A program made the translations under genes and the position numbers. Under the pieces are notes generated by a model, which worked only from the letters and a program-made list of their open reading frames with translations, ran no database searches and was not told the origin of the DNA. From Lithobates sylvaticus (taxonomy: Eukaryota > Chordata > Amphibia > Anura > Ranidae), in NCBI GenBank assembly GCA_028564925.1, contig CM053029.1, positions 430,557,297 through 430,621,296 on the forward strand: a stretch of 64,000 bases of DNA, read 5' to 3'. Shown here piece after piece: positions 59,200-64,000 of the stretch (the stretch's first letter is position 1; the number at the start of each line of letters is the position of its first letter).

Positions 59200-60720
59200 G
59201 GCCCTATGACCGAGAGAGATGTGGATCACATAAACATGCAACAAGACTTACAACATAAATAGACCTGAAGTGGGCCTTGGTGGTTTGGTTCATATGCCAA
59301 GAAAAGGGGGCAAAAGATTCAGATAGGGGAATAACCCTTAATTGATTCTTGTGGTTATTGAGCCAGCTGGGTGAAGGCTTGTGCCATTTCTTCCTGAGGA
59401 TTTGGGATGGGATGTATGTGGTAAAACAAGCGGGCTTCCATCGGCCTAGTTTCTTGATTACATGGTCTGGTACTCCATGTTGGGAGGCAGCTGAGGTTGC
59501 TCCAATCCAGAAGGAATGTCTAGAGAACTGACTGGGGTTGAAGCCCAAGTTGCTTAGGAGGATCCTGACATGCTTGAAAAACTGTCTGCCACTCAGGGGG
59601 CTTGTTAGAAAGAATAGCAACAAGCTACCATCAGATTGGCTGGGTAGATGGGACAGTAGTGGGTCGAGCACCGTCACTTGGCACCAGGCATTGTCAGGCG
59701 TTATTAGTCTGAAACAGGTTGATTTCAACCCTGGGGCCGGTTTGTTGCTTTTGGAAATTGTGAGATGAAGGGTGTAATGGTTTGGTAAGTGAGTCAGGTG
59801 GTGTCAGACTGCCGGAGCTGCTAACGGTAAATTCACTAGGTCATAGGAAACCGTAGAAGGCCTGGTAGATGTCTGCTTGGATGTTTAGGCTGGGCAAAGC
59901 CCCAAACAGAGAATGAGTAAGGATTTCAGATACGTCTCTGAAGAGGGCACCCGTGATAGGTAGGCGTTTGCCACTGACTACGAGTTGGTGCTTCTGTATG
60001 CCCCGTAGGAGGGACTTGACTGCATGGGCCGAGAACACTGACGGTTTACTAGGGTCCTGTAAGGACAGGAAATGCTGGATGCCGGCTAGGTATAGCCTGA
60101 TAGTATTGTGAGAAAAGGGCAAACCAGTGGCTGCCGAAAATGGCCGTGAAGCCCATGGAAGCTGCGGCATTGGTGACCACCTGTGGTGGCTCGGCTGACA
60201 CTGCCGGGATGAACATTGAAATGCCGTTCCAGCTGGTGAGGAACTTGTCCCACACAGCTAAGTCTGCTACTGCTGCTGGTCTAGTTTGAGAACTTGGTCT
60301 GGATCTTGCACTGGTCTGAGAAAGACTAAAAGCTGTGATATAAAGGACCGTCCTTGTCGAAAAATCCTCATCGTGAAGTTCAGCATCTTTAGTAAGGATT
60401 GCAACTGCCTCATGGTGCACCATTGTGACCGGCTGAAGTAGTGGACAACTGTCCTGGTACGGGCTAGTTTGTCGGGAGGCAGGCTAGCCTGTATGGCACA
60501 GGTGTCCGGATTGACACCTAGGAAGGTGATAGAGTGTGCCGGGCCTACCACTTTGTGCTCAACTATGGGCACGTTGAAGTTGCTGAACACTATTCTCAAC
60601 CTGTCTAGATCCGTTGGTGGTGTGCTTGGTTGATGGAAACCTGAACTAACCTCAGGGAGAAAGACAGAGAAAAGATGAGTGGCCCGCATGCTACTGGAGA
60701 TGAATGGCCAACTGGGTGCC
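59200..60720 (-). mobile_element. Tyrosine-recombinase retroelement fossil (DIRS/Ngaro type)
   Basis: Minus-strand reading, from high to low coordinates: reverse-transcriptase/RNase H text (HSITFLGVNPDTCAIQASLP, TMRQLQSLLKMLNFTMRIF), then LAVWDKFLTSWNGISMF and GFTAIFGSHWF, then an N-terminal recombinase segment (NTIRLYLAGIQHFLSLQD) and the catalytic C-terminus (HSFWIGATSAASQHGVPDHV, IKKLGRW). This order (RT, RNase H, tyrosine recombinase) fits DIRS- and Ngaro-type elements, which integrate with a recombinase instead of an integrase. The copy is incomplete and broken in several places. Confidence 0.85.
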
Positions 60721-60789
60721 GCTGCGTGTTTGTGTGGCTGATTGTGTGCCACTGAGGTGTATTTACAAGTTAGTTTGTATGCTGATTTG

Positions 60790-62300
60790 CACGTAGTGGA
60801 GACGATATTGCGTGGTTGCAAGGGTGTCAGTGAGTGTAAGGTTGCTGGGACGATATTGTGTGGTTGCAGGGGTCTCGATGAGTATGAAAGTTTGTTTTTG
60901 AGACGACATTGCGTGGTTGCAAGGGTCTCAGTCTGGTTTGCTGAGACAATATTGCGTGGTTGCAAGGGTCTCGAGTATGAGGTTTGTTTTGAGACGATAT
61001 TGCGTGGTTGCAAGGGTCTCAGGTTGCTGATACAGTATTTTGCGTGGTTGCAAGGGTCTCGATGAGTATGAGGTTGCTTTAAGATAATATTGCGTGGTTG
61101 CAAGGGTCTCAGTCAGGTTACTGAGACGGTATTGCGTGGTTGCAAGGGTCTCGGTGAGTATGAGGGTTTTTTTTATGATGATATTGCATGGTTGCAAGGG
61201 TCTTGAAGAGTGAGGGGTTGCTGAGATGATATTGCATTTTGTAAGGGTCTCAAATGAGTGTCAGGTTGATGAGAAGATATTGCGTGGTTGCAAGGGTCTC
61301 AGTCAGGTTGCTGAGACAGTATTGCGTGGTTGCGAGGGTCTCGATGAGTATGAGGGGTTTTTTTTGTTTGTTATTTTATGATGATATTGCGTGGTTGCAA
61401 GGGTCTCGACGAGTTTCAGGCTGCTGAGATGATTTTGTATGGCTGCAAGAGTCTGAACAAGTGTCAGGTTGCAGAGACGAGATTGCGTGGTCGCAAAGGT
61501 CAAGGCAAGTGTGAGATTGCTGAGACGATATTGCGTTTTGCAAGGGTCTCAAAAGAGTGTCAGGCTGCCGGGACGATATTGCATGACTGCAAGGGTCTCA
61601 ATGGGTGTCAGGTTTGCAGAGATGATATTACGTTTGCAAGAGTCTCGATGAGTGTGAGGCTGCTGAGACAATATTGCGTTTGCAAGGGTCTCAACAAGAG
61701 TGTCAGGCTGCTAAGACGATTTGTCTGGCGGCAAGGGTCTCAATGAATGTCAGGTTGCTGGGGCGAGACTGCGAGGTCACAAAGGTCTTGATGAGTGGGA
61801 GGTTTGTCTTGAGATGATATTGTAGAGTTGCAAGGGTCACAATGAGTGTGAGGCGGCTGAGACGATATTGCATTTTGCAAGGGTCTCAACAAGGGTGTCA
61901 GGCTGCTGAGACGATTTGCTTGGTTGCAAGGGTTTCAACAGGTGTGAGGTTGCTGGGCCAAGATTGCGTGGTGGCAAAGAGGGTTTTTATTAATTTTTTT
62001 TATTATTTTTTTTTTCGTTTTTTGATGCGTGAGAGGTTTCTGAGACAATATTGCATTTTGCAAGGGTCTCAACAAGGGTGTCAGGCTGCTGAGGCGATTT
62101 TGCGTGGTTACAAGGGTCTCAACAGGTGTCGGTTGCTGGGCCGAGATTGCATGTTGGCAAAGGTTTTTTTTCAGTTTTTCTTTGTTTTTGTTTGATGAGT
62201 GAGAGGTTTGCTGAGATGAAATTGCATTTTGCAAGGGTCTTAACAAGGGTGTCAGGCTGCTGAGACAGTTTTGCCTGGCTGTGGGGTCTCAACAAATGAG
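60790..62300. repeat. Minisatellite of about 30 units with GAGAC/GTCTC dyads
   Basis: The conserved part of each unit is GAGACGATATTGCGTGGTTG followed by CAAGGGTCTC. Variable linkers (GATGAGTATGAGGTTGCT, AACAAGGGTGTCAGGCTGCT and similar) give a period of 40-60 bp, and a few linkers are expanded by T-rich runs. The outer GAGAC and GTCTC are inverted, so each unit can form a short hairpin. Divergence increases toward high coordinates. The array abuts the tyrosine-recombinase fossil, and the minus-strand open frame there runs into it. Confidence 0.95.
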
Positions 62301-62329
62301 AGTTGGGTTACTGAGAAAAGGATAGAAAC

Positions 62330-63065
62330 ACCTGGCTTTTGTGGCAGCTTATCGTACCCCTAGAAAAAGAAAAGGTTCTCCCTATGTGGTGGGGTTTTTA
62401 GGCAGCAATGGGTCTGACACAGATTATCAAACCAATAGGTTTTAGTAAGAGACCAATACCATCCAGATCAAATTTTGGAAAGTTTATTCAAATTTAAAAA
62501 TAGAGTGACACATAAAAGAGGTGTAAAACACAAGCCCATACATCATAAAAAATGCACAGATACAATACACAAAATGTAATAAACTAACAGATAGCACCTA
62601 ACCCCTCAACTGATGATATCAGAAGTGGTGGTTTGTAGGGTGAGACCAAAATGACTGACGCGTTTCGACCTGTTATTTTTATCGGTCTTCTTCGGAGTGT
62701 TTTTGGTCTATTGGGATAAAGAAGACAATGTAACAACAAATACTCTATTACGTAGTTCTATGTGTTTGCACTTATGTCCATATATATCCCTATCATTAAT
62801 ATAGTTACCAGTATATGTGTAGTGTCTGTGATGGTCCTCTGTATGGGTACTTATAAAACTCCCATCATCCTTCCTGGTGGCTTCCAAATTTGACTCCCAT
62901 TGGTGGATCAGGGTATAGCAGATTATCCAGGCCGTATGTGGCTTACGAAGAGTCACACTTAAGGTTGACCCGCCAGAGGGGGACCCCAGGACGGCTCCCA
63001 ACGGGGTACAGCAGGAAGGGGGGGGGGAAAGAAACCGAAGGGGCCAGCAAGGAAACACCCGCAGC
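62330..63065 (-). repeat. Penelope-type repeat containing a hammerhead-like motif
   Basis: On the minus strand the text around 62640-62700 matches the style of Penelope-like termini (GAAGAAGACC...GGTCGAAACGCGTCAG). The rest is non-coding, with GTAATAAACTAACAG and short A/T runs on the plus strand. Borders are approximate and family assignment is inferred from the ribozyme-like core. Confidence 0.45.
62653..62698 (-). ncRNA. Hammerhead-ribozyme-like motif with clear three-stem fold
   Basis: Minus strand: CCGAAGA (core box, consensus CUGANGA with one change), a 4-bp stem II GACC/GGTC, GAAAC, a minimal stem III (CGCG) and GTC at 62659-62657. ACT before the core pairs with AGT after GTC (stem I). 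The fold and order agree with the minimal type I hammerheads of Penelope-like elements. The core change suggests loss of activity. Confidence 0.6.
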
Positions 63066-63385
63066 TACGGATTCCTGGAAAATACCAAGAAATCATTCAT
63101 AGGCACAATTGTAAAAGCAGAATATAAGAAAAGAGGGGACTTTCATGTTTTAAAGAAAGGTCCCTGATTTCGATGTACCAAAGTACTATTGCATTTAAAA
63201 AGTGGTATCATGGGTATCATATTCCTAGAGATCAAAGATGGACTTCATATATAGAGTAAGGCCCTTTCTTTGACACACTATATATTTGTGATTGACTGTT
63301 GGGTTTATGAACAGTTAAATCATAAAATAGAAGGAAATCTCAAAAATAGGGAGGGATGTGGTATGCAGCATGCATGGGGCAGTGG
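63066..63385. other. No gene seen
   Basis: Unremarkable sequence between the Penelope-type repeat and the purine tract. Confidence 0.5.
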
Positions 63386-63389
63386 TGAC

Positions 63390-63950
63390 GGGCATGTGTG
63401 ACGGGGAAAGAGAGGAGGGGGGGGAAGGGGAGGAAAGGGGAGGGGAGAGGGAAGAAAGGAAGGGGAAAAAAGGGGGAGGAGGAGGGAAGCGGGGGGGGGA
63501 AGGGTTGGTGTTGGGGAAGGAGGGGGGAAGGGGGGAGGGAAGGAGGGGGAAAGAAAGAAGGAGGAGAAGGGTGAAAATGGGGAAGGGGGATAGCGGGGGC
63601 TCTATGTGTATGGCGCGCTTCATACACACAACAGAATGAAGAAAAGGAAAAGGAAAAGATGGGAGGAAAGAGATTGGGGAAAAGTTGTGTGGGAAGAGGG
63701 AGGTGAGTGCGGGGGTGTAAGGTAAAGGGGGATGGTGGAAGTGGTGGGGGGGGAAGGGGGGGGAAAGGGAAGAAGGAAAAGTGAGGGAAAGAAAAGTAGA
63801 AGAGGGGAAGAGGGGGACAGGATGGGAGAGAGAGGGGAGGGAGGGGAGAGAGAAAGAGAGGAGAAGGGAGGAGCTGGGGAGAAAAAGGAAGGAAGGGAAA
63901 TTGTGTAAAGAGTGAGGAATATGGGGGAGGGAAGCTTGATATTGTTCGAA
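63390..63950. repeat. Long purine-rich (GGA/GGGGAA) low-complexity tract
   Basis: More than 500 bp that is almost entirely G and A on the plus strand, broken by a short mixed segment near 63595-63645. Many runs of four or more G are present. The proline/serine/phenylalanine-rich open frame of 219 codons on the minus strand is a by-product of this composition, not a gene. Confidence 0.95.
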
Positions 63951-64000
63951 AAGAATTTTTTACAAAAAACAGTGTAGTGAACTGGCAGTTATGGGGCAAG

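Noticed and set aside
60790-62300. Regularly spaced dyad repeats suggestive of a CRISPR array
   Set aside because: The host is a vertebrate, repeat cores are not identical, linkers are related to one another instead of unique, and no cas-like gene is present. It is a minisatellite.
63340-63999. 219-codon proline/phenylalanine/serine-rich open frame on the minus strand
   Set aside because: It is produced by a purine-only tract that lacks stop codons on its complement; no domain or splice context.

Overview
The window looks like intronic DNA from a true frog (family Ranidae). The only host coding sequence I can support is one exon, on the minus strand near 16.3-17.1 kb. It encodes the start of a metabotropic glutamate receptor that matches GRM8 (mGluR8) best. 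GRM8 has very long introns, so a 64-kb window holding a single exon is expected. The ranid assignment is inference. It rests on the amphibian-like exon and on many short palindromic transposons (ends of the type TGCCCCGTACACACGG and GGCCCCTTTCACACTGG) that I associate with Rana-type genomes.

Layout. 0-14 kb: palindromic DNA transposons, two large inverted-repeat structures (one carrying a hAT insertion with perfect 8-bp target duplication), a Tc1-derived fold-back element with a nested MITE, two L1 3' ends, and minisatellites. 14.7-18.2 kb: quiet sequence around the GRM8 exon. 18-26.8 kb: a MITE, a nearly complete CR1 LINE (SGNH-esterase ORF1, endonuclease, reverse transcriptase) interrupted by a MITE and by a duplicated filler segment, and a TG...CA-bounded LTR-like element that hosts a tRNA-derived SINE. 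26.8-35.4 kb: mostly unremarkable AT-rich DNA plus MITEs. 35.7-39.3 kb: an older CR1 with a nested MITE, then a probable solo LTR. 40-51.3 kb: dispersed ranid repeats, a DIRS-type ORF1 fossil and a Ty3/Gypsy pol fossil. 53-55.5 kb: a Penelope-like element fossil. 57.6-58.8 kb: a mariner remnant and MITEs. 59.2-62.3 kb: a tyrosine-recombinase (DIRS/Ngaro-type) retroelement fossil next to a 1.5-kb minisatellite. 62.3-64 kb: a Penelope-type repeat and a long purine-rich tract.

What is unusual. I see no operon-like or clearly new gene system. The most interesting signals are: five scattered motifs with the core order of hammerhead ribozymes, at least two lying in Penelope-related sequence; a 30-unit array whose units carry a GAGAC/GTCTC dyad; a SINE whose tail copies the 3' end of the resident CR1 family; and several nested insertions that show target-site duplications and empty sites inside the window itself. 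All family assignments were made by eye from motifs, with no database search.
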